Assembly (NCBI RefSeq): GCF_003610015.1
Contig: NZ_AP018933.1
Span: 2,948,035-3,012,034, forward strand
Length of the DNA stretch: 64,000 bases
From: Zymobacter palmae
Lineage (GTDB): Bacteria; Pseudomonadota; Gammaproteobacteria; Pseudomonadales; Halomonadaceae
Direction of reading: 5' to 3'
Part shown: positions 63,042 through 64,000 of the stretch, piece by piece
Layout of the letters: each line of letters begins with the position of its first letter
How positions within the stretch are numbered: the stretch's first letter is position 1
The notes under the pieces: model-generated
What the model was told of the DNA's origin: nothing
Database searches by the model: none
The model's input: only the letters and a program-made list of their open reading frames with translations
Position numbers and translations under genes: made by a program

Positions 63042-64000
63042 ATGACGTCTCGTACTCCTCGCACTACCGGCCTGATGCTGGCAGGTCTCATGATGGTGGC
63101 TTCTTCTGCCGCCATGGCCACGCCGGCCAAGCACGGCCACGCTCAGCAAGCCACCCATGCGCAGCAGGCCAACGGCCAGACCGTACAGTCTGCTGTAATT
63201 CCGGCGCAGATCACCTATGACGATCCCGCCTTCCGCGAGCTGGTCAGCCCGAAAGCCCACCTGACCCGCCTGTACGACAAGGCCACTTGGAGCGAAGGTC
63301 CGATCGTCATGCCTGATGGCAGCGTGATCTGGAGCGACGTGAAGCAGAACGAAGTGCTGCGCTGGCAGCCAACCGGCAAGCATGCCGGTAAGGTCTCTAC
63401 CTGGCTGAAACCGTCCGACTTCCAGAACGGCCACGCGGTCGATGAGCAAGGTCGCATCGTGGCGGCATCTCACGGCAAACGCGGCATCGTGCGTCAGGAA
63501 GGCAATGAATGGAAAGTGCTGATCGACAAGTACGAAGGCAAGCAGCTCAACAGCCCGAACGACCTGATCATTGATAGCACCGGCGCCATCTGGTTCACCG
63601 ACCCGACCTTCGGCGTCAAGAACCCGCTGGAAAGCTACGGCGGTAACGTCGAGCAGGACGGCGAATACGTCTACCGCTTCCTGCCGGCTACCGGTGTGAT
63701 CGAACGCCTCGAAACGCCGCTGGTCAAAGCCCCCAACGGCCTGGCCCTTAGCCCGGATGAACGCACGCTGTACGTCGCGGACAGCCAGCTGGCTCATGAC
63801 TTCAACGACCATGCACTGGCGCACCAAATCATCGCTTACGATATCTCTCCGGCCGACCGCAAACTCAGCAATGGCCGCGTCTTCGCTGTTATCAACCCGG
63901 GCATCCCGGACGGCATGAAGGTCGATGTCAACGGCAACGTCTGGACCAGCAGCGGCGACAGCGTTCAGGTCTACTCTCCGGAAGGCAAACGTCTGGGGCG
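63042..64000 (+). CDS. Exported SMP-30-type gluconolactonase, 5' part
   Basis: The frame opens at ATG 63042 (GGACAG upstream) and runs without a stop to the window edge, so at least 319 residues. A signal peptide ends SSAAMA (about residue 26), followed by a His/Gln-rich spacer (PAKHGHAQQATHAQQ). The rest is a six-bladed propeller: ATWSEGPIVMPDGSVIWSDV with the metal-binding Glu, NGHAVDEQGRIVAASHG, LNSPNDLIIDSTGAIWFTDPTFGV with the active-site Asn, and APNGLALSPDERTLYVADS. Periplasmic hydrolysis of glucono-lactone from glucose oxidation, as in Zymomonas and pseudomonads, is the likely role. Confidence 0.9.
   Translation, partial: MTSRTPRTTGLMLAGLMMVASSAAMATPAKHGHAQQATHAQQANGQTVQSAVIPAQITYDDPAFRELVSPKAHLTRLYDKATWSEGPIVMPDGSVIWSDVKQNEVLRWQPTGKHAGKVSTWLKPSDFQNGHAVDEQGRIVAASHGKRGIVRQEGNEWKVLIDKYEGKQLNSPNDLIIDSTGAIWFTDPTFGVKNPLESYGGNVEQDGEYVYRFLPATGVIERLETPLVKAPNGLALSPDERTLYVADSQLAHDFNDHALAHQIIAYDISPADRKLSNGRVFAVINPGIPDGMKVDVNGNVWTSSGDSVQVYSPEGKRLG

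Overview
The window is a stretch of a moderately GC-rich gammaproteobacterial chromosome. The gene set points to the Halomonadaceae, possibly a Zymobacter/Carnimonas-like fermentative lineage: glnA-ntrB-ntrC with sigma-54 control, gmk-rpoZ-spoT, oxyR-recG, typA, alaA, aroQ, a KdpDE pair, three intracellular-looking GH68 fructosyltransferases and an exported gluconolactonase. This placement is inferred from gene content and protein resemblance, not from a search. No rRNA, tRNA, insertion sequence, prophage or CRISPR array was seen.

Layout. 1-6.4 kb holds the 3' end of a zinc alcohol dehydrogenase, an exported dienelactone-hydrolase-like enzyme, a NepI-like purine nucleoside exporter, a DarG-type macrodomain beside an RlaP/YcgL-type nucleotidyltransferase, an alpha/beta hydrolase and an exported phytochelatin-synthase-like peptidase. 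6.4-11.2 kb (minus strand) is a translationally coupled DHA2 exporter-kdpD-kdpE unit with no kdpFABC in view. 11.3-15.3 kb (minus) holds a YitT-like membrane protein, a lipoprotein, aroQ, a HAD phosphatase and an NAD-type isocitrate dehydrogenase. 16.2-22.7 kb holds alaA, an NlpC/P60 lipoprotein, a Lys/Ala-rich exported protein, an AT-rich pair of unknown membrane proteins, gloA and wrbA. typA follows at 22.9-24.8 kb.

25.2-30.2 kb is the most distinctive accessory region: a Com-like zinc-ribbon protein followed by three GH68 paralogues, each with the expected catalytic residues and none with a signal peptide. 30.5-39.6 kb is a mixed region: an unknown membrane protein, an Alx/TerC gene broken by one in-frame TAA, a GlcG/HbpS-MFS-IclR group, a ClbS/DfsB-like protein, the divergent qorB/qorR pair and two tandem glutaredoxin-2 genes. 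39.8-50.7 kb is core: gmk-rpoZ-spoT-ridA, a YeeZ-like epimerase, oxyR, recG, and copper export (copA-copZ).

50.8-64 kb holds a small phosphoesterase, a long AT-rich non-coding stretch, a YbeM-type amidase, a sugar/H+ symporter, a possible structured RNA, aspA, a lysine exporter (lysO), then glnA-ntrB-ntrC. Upstream of glnA there is a clear sigma-54 promoter and two NtrC-like sites in the divergent lysO-glnA gap. The window ends inside an exported SMP-30-type gluconolactonase.

Functional themes are sugar use (GH68 enzymes, sugar porter, gluconolactonase), nitrogen control (NtrBC, GS, AspA, AlaA, LysO, amidase) and redox/electrophile stress (OxyR, two Grx2, GloA, WrbA, QorB, RidA, the PCS-like enzyme, CopA/CopZ).
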